In this document: positions 51,344 to 61,372 of the stretch, piece by piece
Position numbering within the stretch: position 1 is the first letter of the stretch
How the letters are laid out: every line of letters begins with the position of its first letter
Source: Chromobacterium paludis
Lineage (GTDB): Bacteria > Pseudomonadota > Gammaproteobacteria > Burkholderiales > Chromobacteriaceae
Assembly (NCBI RefSeq): GCF_008275125.1
Contig: NZ_CP043473.1
Coordinates: 1,736,001-1,800,000, forward strand
Reading direction: 5' to 3'
Length of the DNA stretch: 64,000 nucleotides
Program-made: the position numbers and the translations under genes
Notes under the pieces: generated by a model
What the model saw: only the letters and a program-made list of their open reading frames with translations
The model's database searches: none
Told to the model about the DNA's origin: nothing

Positions 51344-53293
51344 TCAGCGCTTGCGCCAAGCGCCGGGTTTGCGCCTGCCGCCCTCCCCGCCGCGCGCGGT
51401 CTTGCGCTTTTGCGCGTTCTGCACTTGCAACAGCGCGTCGATGCGCTCCGACGTGCTTTGCATCAACAACTGCGCCATCTCGCCATCCGGGAACGTATCC
51501 GGCAGCCGGTAGCCCAGCCAGGCGTAAGCCGCATACAGCTTGCAACTGTCTTCCAGATATTGCAGCTCATTGCGCCCGCCGGTGCCCATCATCCGCAACA
51601 GCGGCGCGGCCTTGCCGCGCGCATGCTGTTCGGCCCAGTCATGCAGCGCGTTCTCCAGCATCGGGATCTTGGTGGAAATCGGACACAGGCTGAAGGTATA
51701 GCGGTCGGCCAGGCTCAAGGGCAAAGCATCCAGCCACTCGGCCTTTTCCATCTGGTCGGACAGATTGGCCGGCAGGAAGAATTCGTCATGCACATTGATG
51801 TGCTTGGCGAACAGGCCCAGCAAGGCCTTGAGCCTGACCTCGCCCGTCGCCTGGGAAATGGCTTCCAGATACTTCAGGCTGGGCGCGACGAAGAAGCCGT
51901 TGTTCGGCAGCGGCTCGGCCTTCTGCCGCAGCAGCGCGCCTATGGTCTTGTGGGTGAGTCCGTCGAAACCGGCCACATAGCCGGTTTCATGTTTGCCGAA
52001 GCGCCCGGCCCGGCCGGCGATCTGCTTGGCCAGCGGCGCGGCGATGATGCCCTCGGCGTAGCCGTCCCACTTGCTGGCCGTGGTGAAGATGATGCGGCGC
52101 GCCGGGGTATTCAGCCCCATGCCGATGGCGTCAGTGGCCACCACCACCTGGGTTTCGCCGGAGACGAAGCGCTCGGCCTGGGCCTGGCGCACTTCCGGCG
52201 ACAGATTGCCGTAGATGGCCGACACGCTCAGCCCCTGCTCGATCACCTTGTCGCGCCAGTTCAGCACCTCGCGCCGCGAAAAGGCGATCAGCACATCGCC
52301 CGGCTTCAGATTCTTCAAGGACAGCAGCGGCGCCTTATCCATCTGCAGCGCGGTCTTGCGCTCCAGCGTGCGCACTTCCAGCGTGCCGCCCACGCGCGCC
52401 ACCAGCGATTCTATCGCCTCGCGCGCTTCCGGCGCGCCCACCAGGTAAATCATCTGCGCCGGCACGCCGCACACGGCGGCGGTCCAGGCCGCGCCGCGGT
52501 CCGGATCGTCCAGCAACTGGATTTCGTCGATGACCGCCACCTCCACCTGCCGCTCCGGGTTCAGCATTTCCACCGTGCTGGCGACGTGGGTGGCGTCCGG
52601 GTGCAGCTTGCGCTGTTCGCCGGTGATCAGGCTGACCGCCACGCCGGCCTCCTGCAGCCGGGTGTAGTTTTCCAGCGCCAGCAGGCGCAGCGGCGCCAGA
52701 TAGACGCCGCTCTTCGCTTTTTGCAGATGTTCCATCGCGGCGTGGGTCTTGCCGGAGTTGGTCGGCCCCAATACAGCGATGAAGTGGCGCTGCATCGCGT
52801 AAGCGGTGGCGAAGGATTCCGGGTAGCGCGACAGGTTGACCGCGTCGCGCGTCTTGGCGGCGGCCTTGTCGGCGGTCTGCCGGCTGCGCGCGGCAGCCAC
52901 CCGGTCCAGCGCGATGGTGCAGCGCACTTTGGCGCGCTCGTACTTGGCCATGAAGGCGCTCAGCGCGCGCAGCGGCTCGATGCCGTCCACCGCGAACACC
53001 TCGCGCGCGCAGGCGGCCAACTGGGCCTCCAGCTTCAGCCGCGCGGCCTCGTTCCAGCGTTCCTTGACCAGGGCAAGCTTATCGTCCGGCAACAGCTTGC
53101 GCCATTTGCCGCTCTTGCCGAGGAAGCCCTCGTCCGGCACCAAGTGATAAGGAATGCGATGGCCGTCCAGCTCCAGCTCGCCATGCACCGACACCGCGTG
53201 GCTGCCCTCGGTGGTGACGATGGTGGCCTGGTGTTCGGCCAGGTAATCGTCCAGCTGGATTTCAGCCGGCAGGGCGTCGATGGGTTCTGTCAT
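51344..53293 (-). CDS. SUV3-type ATP-dependent RNA helicase
   Basis: Minus ATG at 53,293 (MTEPIDALPAE) is preferred over the longer frame. The 649-residue protein has Walker A 'GPTNSGKT' near residue 177, 'IDEIQLLDD' (DEIQ, not DEAD/DEAH) near residue 256, 'GMGLNTPARRIIF' and 'QIAGRAGRFG', the core of SUV3 helicases. Eukaryotic SUV3 works with PNPase in the mitochondrial degradosome. Bacterial relatives occur in some proteobacteria. The C-terminal tail is basic (KRKTARGGEGGRRKPGAWRKR). Role in RNA turnover is inferred. Confidence 0.88.
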   Translation of the reverse strand: MTEPIDALPAEIQLDDYLAEHQATIVTTEGSHAVSVHGELELDGHRIPYHLVPDEGFLGKSGKWRKLLPDDKLALVKERWNEAARLKLEAQLAACAREVFAVDGIEPLRALSAFMAKYERAKVRCTIALDRVAAARSRQTADKAAAKTRDAVNLSRYPESFATAYAMQRHFIAVLGPTNSGKTHAAMEHLQKAKSGVYLAPLRLLALENYTRLQEAGVAVSLITGEQRKLHPDATHVASTVEMLNPERQVEVAVIDEIQLLDDPDRGAAWTAAVCGVPAQMIYLVGAPEAREAIESLVARVGGTLEVRTLERKTALQMDKAPLLSLKNLKPGDVLIAFSRREVLNWRDKVIEQGLSVSAIYGNLSPEVRQAQAERFVSGETQVVVATDAIGMGLNTPARRIIFTTASKWDGYAEGIIAAPLAKQIAGRAGRFGKHETGYVAGFDGLTHKTIGALLRQKAEPLPNNGFFVAPSLKYLEAISQATGEVRLKALLGLFAKHINVHDEFFLPANLSDQMEKAEWLDALPLSLADRYTFSLCPISTKIPMLENALHDWAEQHARGKAAPLLRMMGTGGRNELQYLEDSCKLYAAYAWLGYRLPDTFPDGEMAQLLMQSTSERIDALLQVQNAQKRKTARGGEGGRRKPGAWRKR

Positions 53294-53464
53294 GGCGTCT
53301 ATCGTATTTCTTGTGCTAAAGGCGGGCGATGATAAAGCAGCGGACGGCGGCGCGCCAGCGCTACGCGCCCCTATCAAAATCCGTCATGCGCCTCGGCAAA
53401 GCAAGGCGCAAACACAAACGGGCCACCGGCTATCCGGCGCCCCGTCGATCAGCAAAACGAAGAC

Positions 53465-54649
53465 TTAGATCAGTTCCACCGCCAGCGCGGTGGCTTCGCC
53501 GCCGCCGATGCACAGGCTGGCCACGCCGCGCTTGCCGCCGCGCTGCCTCAAGGCCGACAGCAGCGAGATCACGATGCGGGCGCCGGACGCGCCTATCGGG
53601 TGGCCCAGCGCACAGGCGCCGCCGTGCACGTTCACCTTGTCGTGCGGCAGCTTCAAGTCGTGCATGGCCGCCATCGTCACCACGGCGAAAGCCTCGTTGA
53701 TTTCGAACAGATCCACGCCCTCCGCCGTCCAGCCGGTCTTGGCGAACAGTTTCTGCATCGCGCCCACCGGCGCGGTGGTGAACCAGCCCGGCTCGTGGGC
53801 AAAACTGCTGTGGCCGACGATGCGGGCGATGGGATGCAGCCCGCGTTTGGCCGCCTCGGCCGCCGTCATCAGCACCAGGGCGGCGCCGCCGTCGGAAATG
53901 GAGCTGGAGTTGGCCGGCGTCACGGTGCCGTCCTTCTTGAAGGCCGGCTTGAGCGTCGGAATCTTGTCCAGGTTGGCCTTCAGCGGCTGCTCGTCGGTGT
54001 CCACCACGGTGTCGCCGCCACGGCCCGGCACCGTCACCGCCGCGATTTCATCCTTGAACTGGCCGCCCTGGATCGCCTGCTGCGCGCGCAGCAGGGAGGC
54101 AATGGCGAATTCGTCCTGGTCCTGGCGGCTGAAGCCGTATTTCTCGGCGCACTGCTCTGCGAACACGCCCATCAGCGTGCCCTTTTGATAGGCGTCTTCC
54201 AGCCCGTCCAGGAACATGTGATCCTTGATTTCGCCGTGCCCCAGGCGCAGGCCGCCGCGCGCCTTCGGCACCAGGTAAGGCGCGTTGCTCATGCTTTCCA
54301 TGCCGCCTGCCAGCAGCACGCTGCCGTTGCCTGCCAGCAGCTGGTCATGCGCCATCATGATGGCCTTCATGCCGGAGCCGCACATCTTGTTGATGGTGGT
54401 GCACGGCGTGGCCTGGGGCAAGCCGCCGCCCAGCGCCGCCTGGCGCGCAGGCGCCTGGCCCTGGCCTGCCGGCAGCACGCAGCCCATGATCACCTCGTCC
54501 ACATCGCCGGCGGCTACGCCGGCCCGCTCCACCGCCGCGCGGATGGCGGCCGCGCCCAGCTGGCTGGCGGTCAGGCCGGACAACGCGCCCTGGAAGCCGC
54601 CCATGGCGGTGCGAGCCATGCCCACGATCACGATTTCTTGTTGTTGCAT
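53465..54649 (-). CDS. Acetyl-CoA acetyltransferase (thiolase)
   Basis: Minus ATG at 54,649 overlaps the MerR stop by one base, after AAAGGAG. The 394-residue enzyme has Cys90 ('NKMCGSGMKA'), His350 ('CALGHPIGAS') and Cys380 ('SLCIGGGEA'), the thiolase catalytic set. Placed with hbd and the valine genes, it could cleave 2-methylacetoacetyl-CoA (isoleucine) or acetoacetyl-CoA. It forms a leftward operon with its regulator. Confidence 0.93.
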   Translation of the reverse strand: MQQQEIVIVGMARTAMGGFQGALSGLTASQLGAAAIRAAVERAGVAAGDVDEVIMGCVLPAGQGQAPARQAALGGGLPQATPCTTINKMCGSGMKAIMMAHDQLLAGNGSVLLAGGMESMSNAPYLVPKARGGLRLGHGEIKDHMFLDGLEDAYQKGTLMGVFAEQCAEKYGFSRQDQDEFAIASLLRAQQAIQGGQFKDEIAAVTVPGRGGDTVVDTDEQPLKANLDKIPTLKPAFKKDGTVTPANSSSISDGGAALVLMTAAEAAKRGLHPIARIVGHSSFAHEPGWFTTAPVGAMQKLFAKTGWTAEGVDLFEINEAFAVVTMAAMHDLKLPHDKVNVHGGACALGHPIGASGARIVISLLSALRQRGGKRGVASLCIGGGEATALAVELI

Positions 54650-55056
54650 CACAGCTCCTTTGCTTGGTTGTGGCCGTTGCCGCGCTTGCCCAGCGATTTT
54701 TCGCACTGGCCGCGCAACTGGCCGATTTCGGTCAGCACCACCTTGATGTCTTCCATCTGCGCCAACAGCTGCTGTTCCTTGCGCGCCAGGATGCGGATGA
54801 ATTCCTGCAGTTGCGGCGCGTCATCGTGCGCCGCGTCGTACAGCGCGAACAGCTCGCGTATCTCCTGCAGGGACAGGCCGATGCGCTTGCCGCGCAGAAT
54901 CAGCATCAGCCGCACCCGGTCGCGCCGGTTGTAGATGCGGCGCTGCCCTGCCCGCGCCGGCTCCAGCAGGCCCTGGTCCTCGTAGAAGCGGATGGCGCGG
55001 GTGGTGATGTCGAACTCCTGCGCGAGTTCGGTGATATTGAAAACCTGTTCGCCCAT
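54649..55056 (-). CDS. MerR-family regulator, LiuR-like
   Basis: The 135-residue protein has the MerR helix-turn-helix and wing ('FNITELAQEFDITTRAIRFY', then EDQGLLEPARAGQRRIY) and a coiled-coil C-terminus without Cys-metal sites. This agrees with LiuR, which controls leucine/isovalerate and related acyl-CoA genes. The start MGEQVFNI is chosen at 55,056. It is divergent from the hbd-mmsA operon and coupled to the thiolase. The intergenic palindrome fits a MerR operator. Confidence 0.88.
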   Translation of the reverse strand: MGEQVFNITELAQEFDITTRAIRFYEDQGLLEPARAGQRRIYNRRDRVRLMLILRGKRIGLSLQEIRELFALYDAAHDDAPQLQEFIRILARKEQQLLAQMEDIKVVLTEIGQLRGQCEKSLGKRGNGHNQAKEL

Positions 55057-55126
55057 GCGTTTGTCCCCTGATCTTCCGGCTGCGGCCACGCGCGCCACAG
55101 TCGCTTGCTTTTGACTTCATTGTCTG

Positions 55127-55156
55127 TTGACGTTGACGTAAACGTCAAGTTATCGT
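55127..55156 (+). promoter_or_regulatory. MerR-type promoter with LiuR-like operator
   Basis: -35 TTGACG (55,127-55,132), an 18-base spacer and -10 TATCGT (55,151-55,156). The spacer holds the perfect palindrome TTGACGT-AA-ACGTCAA (55,133-55,148). A long spacer with a central dyad is the classic MerR-family arrangement. It would drive the hbd-mmsA-acd-ech-hydrolase-mmsB operon. Confidence 0.72.
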
Positions 55157-55192
55157 GAGCGAAAGTAGAGCAAACAGTCCAGGAGAATCCAG

Positions 55193-56041
<849 letters not shown>

Positions 56042-56080
56042 GCAGCGCCATCAGCCCGCACAAATAGAGGAGGCAGTGCC

Positions 56081-57583
56081 ATGAGCCAGTCGGTACCCAA
56101 GATCAAGCTGTTGATAGGCGGCGAATTCGTCGACTCCCACACCACGGAATGGCGCGACATCGTCAATCCGGCCACCCAGGAAGTGCTGGCGCGCGTGCCG
56201 CTGGCCACCGCCGACGAGGTGAACGCCGCCGTGGCCGCCGCCAAGGAAGCGTTCAAGACCTGGAAGAAAACGCCTATCGGCGCGCGCGCGCGCATCTTCC
56301 TGAAATACCAGCAGCTGATCCGCGAAAACATGAAGGAGCTGGCCGCCATCCTCACCGCCGAGCAAGGCAAGACCCTGGCTGACGCCGAGGGCGACGTGTT
56401 CCGCGGCCTGGAAGTGGTGGAGCACGCGGCCAATATCGGCACGCTGCAACTGGGCGAGTACGCCGAAAACGTAGCCGGCGGCGTGGACACTTATACCGTG
56501 CAGCAGCCGCTGGGCGTGTGCGCCGGCATCACCCCCTTCAACTTCCCGGCCATGATCCCGCTGTGGATGTTCCCGATGGCCATCGCCACCGGCAACACCT
56601 TCGTGCTGAAGCCGTCCGAACAAGACCCGATGGTGACCATGCGCTTGGTGGAGCTGGCGCTGCAAGCCGGCATTCCCAAGGGCGTGCTGAACGTGGTGCA
56701 TGGCGCGGCCGACGTGGTCAACGCCATCTGCGACCATCCCGACATCAAGGCCGTGTCCTTCGTCGGCTCCACCAAGGTAGGCACCCATGTCTACCAACGC
56801 GCCACCCTCAGCGGCAAGCGCGCCCAGTGCATGATGGGCGCCAAGAACCACGCCATCGTGCTGCCGGACGCCAATAAGGAGCAGGCGCTGAACCAACTGA
56901 CCGGCGCGGCTTTCGGCGCGGCCGGCCAGCGCTGCATGGCCTTGACCGTGGCCGTGCTGGTGGGCGAGGCGCAAAGCTGGATTCCGGAACTGGTGGCCAA
57001 GGCCAAGGGCTTGAAAGTGGGCGCCGGCAAGGACAATCTGGACCTGGGCCCGCTGATCTCCTGCGCCGCGCGCGACCGGGTGGAAGGCCTGATCGCCAAG
57101 GGCGTGGAGCAAGGCGCCAAGCTGGAACTGGACGGCCGCGGCGTGCAGGTGGCCGGGTTCGAGAACGGCAACTTCGTCGGCCCCACCATCTTCTCCGGCG
57201 TCAAACCCGAGATGGCCATCTACCACCAGGAAATCTTCGGCCCCGTGCTGTGCCTGATGGCGGCGGACACCCTGGACGACGCCATCGCCATCATCAATGC
57301 CAATCCCAACGGCAACGGCACCGCCATCTTCACCCAGAGCGGCGCGGCGGCGCGCAAGTTCCAGGAAGACATCGACGTGGGCCAGGTGGGCATCAACGTG
57401 CCGATCCCGGTGCCGGTGCCGCTGTTCAGCTTCACCGGCAGCCGCGCGTCCAAGCTGGGCGACTTGGGTCCCTACGGCAAGCAGGTGGTGGCCTTCTACA
57501 CCCAGACCAAGACCGTCACCAGCCGCTGGTTCGACGACGAGGCGAGCATGGGCAAGGTGCACACCACCATCTCGCTGCGCTGA
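56081..57583 (+). CDS. mmsA: Methylmalonate-semialdehyde dehydrogenase (CoA-acylating)
   Basis: The 500-residue aldehyde dehydrogenase has the catalytic Cys285 in '[11 protein letters not shown]', '[12 protein letters not shown]' and the MmsA-typical '[16 protein letters not shown]'. It makes propionyl-CoA from methylmalonate semialdehyde, the last step of valine breakdown. Part of the LiuR-type operon; mmsB lies five genes on. Confidence 0.96.
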   Translation: MSQSVPKIKLLIGGEFVDSHTTEWRDIVNPATQEVLARVPLATADEVNAAVAAAKEAFKTWKKTPIGARARIFLKYQQLIRENMKELAAILTAEQGKTLADAEGDVFRGLEVVEHAANIGTLQLGEYAENVAGGVDTYTVQQPLGVCAGITPFNFPAMIPLWMFPMAIATGNTFVLKPSEQDPMVTMRLVELALQAGIPKGVLNVVHGAADVVNAICDHPDIKAVSFVGSTKVGTHVYQRATLSGKRAQCMMGAKNHAIVLPDANKEQALNQLTGAAFGAAGQRCMALTVAVLVGEAQSWIPELVAKAKGLKVGAGKDNLDLGPLISCAARDRVEGLIAKGVEQGAKLELDGRGVQVAGFENGNFVGPTIFSGVKPEMAIYHQEIFGPVLCLMAADTLDDAIAIINANPNGNGTAIFTQSGAAARKFQEDIDVGQVGINVPIPVPVPLFSFTGSRASKLGDLGPYGKQVVAFYTQTKTVTSRWFDDEASMGKVHTTISLR

Positions 57584-57652
57584 TTGTCGCGTAGGGCGGA
57601 CGCCCCGTCAGCGGGGCAATCCGCCTGCTCCGCCCGCATAGGAATACAGAAC

Positions 57653-58813
57653 ATGAATTTTGACCTGACCGAAGACCAACTCGCCTTCCAGCAAAGCGCG
57701 CGCGACTTCGCCGAGCATGAACTGGCGCCGCGCGCGGCCGAATGGGATGCCGAGTCCATCTTTCCGCTGGACGTGATCCGCCAGAGCGGTGAAATGGGCT
57801 TTCTGGGCCTCTACACCCCGGAAGCCTACGGCGGCCTGGGCCTGTCGCGGCTGGACTCCGCCATCGTATTCGAGGAGCTGGCCGCCGGCTGCACCTCCAC
57901 CGCCGCCTACCTCACCATCCACAACATGGTCAGCTGGATGATCGCCAGCTTCGGCAGCAAACAGCTGGCCGAGCAGTGGGTGCCGAAAATGGTGACGGGC
58001 GAGATATTGGGCAGCTACTGCCTGACCGAGCCCGGCGCCGGCTCCGACGCCGCCTCGCTGAAAACCCGCGCCGAGAAAAAAGGCGAAGTCTATGTGCTCA
58101 ACGGCGGCAAGATGTTCATCTCCGGCGCCGGCAGCACCCAGGTGCTGGTAGTGATGGCCCGCACCGGCGGCCCCGGCCCCAAGGGCATTTCCGCCTTCGT
58201 GGTGCCGGCGGACGCGCCGGGCGTCAGCTACGGCAAGAAGGAAAAGAAGATGGGCTGGAACAGCCAGCCCACCCGCGCCATCACCTTCGACAACGTCCAA
58301 ATCCCGGTGGAAAACCGCCTGGGCGAGGAAGGCCAAGGCTTCGCCTTCGCCATGAAGGGGTTGGACGGCGGCCGCATCAATATCGCCACCTGCGCCGTCG
58401 GCACCGCGCAAGCCGCCTTGAACGCCGCCCAGCGCTATGTGCAGGAGCGCCAGCAATTCGGCCATCCGCTGGCAGAGCTGCAAACCGTGCAATTCCGCCT
58501 AGCCGACATGCTGACCGAACTGGTGGCCGCCCGCCAGATGGTGCGGCTGGCCGCCTGGAAGCTGGACAATGCCAGCCCCGACGCCACCGCCTATTGTGCG
58601 ATGGCAAAGCGCCTGGCCACCGACTTGAGCTTCAATATCGCCAATAACGCGCTGCAGCTGTTCGGCGGCTACGGTTATCTGCAGGACTTCCCGCTGGAGC
58701 GCCATGTGCGCGATCTGCGCGTGCACCAGATACTGGAAGGCACCAACGAAGTGATGCGCATGATAGTCGCGCGCAAGCTGCTGCAGGACGGCGCGCTGGA
58801 AACGCTGCGTTAA
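57653..58813 (+). CDS. Acyl-CoA dehydrogenase, isobutyryl-CoA type
   Basis: ATG 57653 (MNFDLTEDQLAF) is chosen over the earlier GTG. The 386-residue flavoenzyme has 'YCLTEPGAGSDAAS' and 'FGGYGYLQDFPLER', and the catalytic Glu in 'HQILEGTNEVMRMI'. Its place between mmsA and the hydratase points to isobutyryl-CoA oxidation to methacrylyl-CoA. AGGAATACAGAAC precedes the start. Confidence 0.93.
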   Translation: MNFDLTEDQLAFQQSARDFAEHELAPRAAEWDAESIFPLDVIRQSGEMGFLGLYTPEAYGGLGLSRLDSAIVFEELAAGCTSTAAYLTIHNMVSWMIASFGSKQLAEQWVPKMVTGEILGSYCLTEPGAGSDAASLKTRAEKKGEVYVLNGGKMFISGAGSTQVLVVMARTGGPGPKGISAFVVPADAPGVSYGKKEKKMGWNSQPTRAITFDNVQIPVENRLGEEGQGFAFAMKGLDGGRINIATCAVGTAQAALNAAQRYVQERQQFGHPLAELQTVQFRLADMLTELVAARQMVRLAAWKLDNASPDATAYCAMAKRLATDLSFNIANNALQLFGGYGYLQDFPLERHVRDLRVHQILEGTNEVMRMIVARKLLQDGALETLR

Positions 58814-58945
58814 CAGCTTATTTGGCCGCCACGAAAACCACGAAAGAACACGAACTATCGCGCCCTAGGATCACGCCACCTGCTTGCGGCCATGGCAAGA
58901 GTGGTCTCATTCGTGTCTTTTCGTGGCAGAAGAAAAGGAATTCAG

Positions 58946-59728
58946 ATGCAAAACTACGCCCACCTGAACGTGGAAAAACGCGGCCACACCGCCGTGGTGA
59001 CCATAGACAACCCGCCGGCCAACACCTGGAACCGCGAGAGCCTGACCGCGCTGAAACAGCTGGTGGCCGACCTCAACGCCGACCGCGACATCTACGCACT
59101 GGTCATCACCGGCCAGGGCGAGAAGTTCTTCTCCGCCGGCGCGGACCTGAATATGTTCGCCGACGGCGACAAAAAGGTCGCCACCGAGATGACCATGCTG
59201 TTCGGCGAAGCCTTTGAGGCGCTGTCAGCTTTTCGCGGCGTCAGCATCGCCGCCGTCAACGGCTACGCCATGGGCGGCGGCCTGGAGTGCGCGCTGGCCT
59301 GCGACATCCGCATCGCCGAGGAGCAGGCGCAGATGGCGCTGCCGGAAGCCGGCGTCGGCCTCTTGCCCTGCGCCGGCGGCACGCAGAACCTGCCCTGGCT
59401 GGTGGGCGAAGGCTGGGCCAAGCGCATGATTTTGTGCGGCGAGCGCGTCAACGCCGCCACCGCCGAGCGCATCGGCCTGGTGGAGCAAGTGGTGGCCAAG
59501 GGCGAGGCGCTGGCAACCGCCATCCAGCTGGCCGAGGGCGTGGCCAAACAGTCGCCGTCGTCGGTGGGCGTATGCAAGCAGCTGGTGCAAGCCGCCCGCA
59601 CCCAGCCGCCGGCCTGGAACCTGATCAAGGAGCGCGAGGCCTTCATCAAGCTGTTCGACACCCATGACCAGGGCGAAGGCACCCGCGCCTTCCTGGAAAA
59701 GCGCGCGCCGAACTGGAAGAACGCCTGA
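58946..59728 (+). CDS. Enoyl-CoA hydratase (methacrylyl-CoA hydratase role)
   Basis: ATG 58946 follows AAAAGGA; the frame runs further upstream without a ribosome site. The 260-residue crotonase has 'GEKFFSAGADLNMF' (oxyanion hole) and 'NGYAMGGGLECALACD'. In the valine route it hydrates methacrylyl-CoA to 3-hydroxyisobutyryl-CoA. The 130-base gap before it contains inverted CACGAAA-type repeats. Confidence 0.9.
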   Translation: MQNYAHLNVEKRGHTAVVTIDNPPANTWNRESLTALKQLVADLNADRDIYALVITGQGEKFFSAGADLNMFADGDKKVATEMTMLFGEAFEALSAFRGVSIAAVNGYAMGGGLECALACDIRIAEEQAQMALPEAGVGLLPCAGGTQNLPWLVGEGWAKRMILCGERVNAATAERIGLVEQVVAKGEALATAIQLAEGVAKQSPSSVGVCKQLVQAARTQPPAWNLIKEREAFIKLFDTHDQGEGTRAFLEKRAPNWKNA

Positions 59729-59862
59729 ACTCAAAAACACACGGTCACGAACCCCACAAAAACACGAAAGCGGCGAGCGGCAGCCCCGAGTCACCGGTGG
59801 CGTAAGCCCACCGCTTTGCTACTGCCTTTTGTGGTTAACAACCGTCTTTCCGGAGTCTCCCC

Positions 59863-60981
59863 ATGCATGACGCGGTGCTGTTTGACGAACTGACCACCAG
59901 CGACGGCCATCGCATCGCCATCGCCACCCTCAACGCCGAAAAGTCGCTGAACGCGCTGACGCTGGAGATGATCCGGCTGCTGGACGCGCGGCTCACCATC
60001 TGGGAGCGCGACGAAGGCATCGTCGCCGTGGTGCTGCGCGGCGCCGGCGAGCGCGCCTTCTGCGCCGGCGGCGACGTGCGCAGCCTGCGCGGCAAGCTGA
60101 TAGATGAGCCCCACTACCCCAACCCGCACGCGATGGCTTTCTTCGCCGAGGAATACACGCTCGACTATCGCATCCACCGCTACAGGAAACCCTTGATTGT
60201 TTGGGGCGGCGGCATCGTCATGGGCGGCGGCCTGGGCCTGATGGCGGGCGCCAGCCACCGCGTGGCCACCCCGGCCACCCGCATCGCCATGCCGGAAATC
60301 ACCATCGGCCTGTATCCGGACGTGGGCGGCAGCTGGTTCCTGCAGCGCATGCCGGCCCACCTGGGCCTGTTCCTGGCCTTGACCGGGGCGCCCTTGAACG
60401 CGCACGACGCGCTGATAGCCAACCTGGCCGACCACGTGCTGGCCGCCGACGCCTACCCGGCGCTGCTGAAAGCCTTGCAGGCGGCCAACTGGGGCGGCGA
60501 CGCGCATGCGCGCCCGGCCCTGGTCAGCGCGCTGCTCAATCAGCTGGAAGGCCAACTGGGCGATGCCTTGCCGGCGTCCAACGTCGAGCGCAACCTGCTG
60601 GCCGTGCACCGGCTGATGAATAAGGGCGATCTGGCCGCCGTCAGCGCCGCGCTGACGGAAACGGCGTTCGAAGACCCGTGGCTCGCCGACGCCGCCAAGA
60701 ATTTCGTCCACGGCAGCCCCACCTCCGCCGCCGTCAGCTGGGAAATCCTGAACCGCTCCAAGCACATGTCGCTGGCCGAGTCCCTGCGCATGGAGCTGGT
60801 GCTGTCCATCAACTTCTGCGCCCGCTCCGACTTCCCGGAAGGCGTGCGCGCGCTGCTGGTGGACAAGGATCGCAAGCCGCATTGGAGCCGCCAGCTGCAA
60901 GACATAGACCAAGCCTGGGTGGACGGACATTTCGAATCGCCCTGGCGCGACGGCGACCATCCGCTGGCTGGATTGAAATAA
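59863..60981 (+). CDS. 3-hydroxyisobutyryl-CoA hydrolase
   Basis: The 372-residue crotonase-fold hydrolase has 'ERAFCAGGDVRSL', 'GIVMGGGLGLMAGASHRVA' and 'PEITIGLYPDVGGSWFLQR', the HIBCH signature. It frees 3-hydroxyisobutyrate from CoA before MmsB acts. The upstream 130 bases contain no gene. Confidence 0.94.
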   Translation: MHDAVLFDELTTSDGHRIAIATLNAEKSLNALTLEMIRLLDARLTIWERDEGIVAVVLRGAGERAFCAGGDVRSLRGKLIDEPHYPNPHAMAFFAEEYTLDYRIHRYRKPLIVWGGGIVMGGGLGLMAGASHRVATPATRIAMPEITIGLYPDVGGSWFLQRMPAHLGLFLALTGAPLNAHDALIANLADHVLAADAYPALLKALQAANWGGDAHARPALVSALLNQLEGQLGDALPASNVERNLLAVHRLMNKGDLAAVSAALTETAFEDPWLADAAKNFVHGSPTSAAVSWEILNRSKHMSLAESLRMELVLSINFCARSDFPEGVRALLVDKDRKPHWSRQLQDIDQAWVDGHFESPWRDGDHPLAGLK

Positions 60982-61331
60982 CCCCCTCTCCCCGGCCCTC
61001 TCCCGCGAGGGGAGAGGGAGGGCAAGTCAGCGACTTGCTGGTTTTCAGCGCCAACGCGCGGCGCTGGAAAGTTCAAGGTCTGCCTCCCTCACGGGGATTC
61101 GTACAACGCAACACGCAGCCGAACGTCAACAACACAACAGCCCCTCTCCCCTCAAGGAAGAGGGAGGGCAAGTCGGCGACTTGCTGGCTTTCAGCGCCAT
61201 CTCACAACACTGGAAACCTCTAGGCCGACTCGACCTCCCTCGCGGAGAGTCGCAAATACACTCGATACGCATCCAAACATCGACAACGCCATAGCCCCTC
61301 TCCCCTCGCGGGAGAGGGGTTGGGAAGAGGG
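60981..61331. repeat. Tandem intergenic repeat array, unit about 155 bp, 2.3 copies
   Basis: Copy A runs from about 60,983, copy B from about 61,138 and a truncated copy C from about 61,291. Each begins with a CCCCTCTCC-rich arm and a GGGAGAGGG-like arm that can pair, followed in A and B by 'GAGGGCAAGTC(A/G)GCGACTTGCTGG' (two parts: GAGGGCAAGTC and GCGACTTGCTGG) and a diverged tail. It lies between the hydrolase and mmsB with no ORF and looks like a REP/BIME-type element. Confidence 0.75.
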
Positions 61332-61372
61332 GGCGAATCAAGCCGTCCCGTCAAACGAGCAAAGGAAGAGAC

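Noticed and set aside
51281..53332. 683-codon plus-strand ORF opposite the SUV3 helicase
   Set aside because: Starts inside the 44-bp palindrome and mirrors the helicase reading; composition is Arg/Gln/His-rich as in GC shadows.
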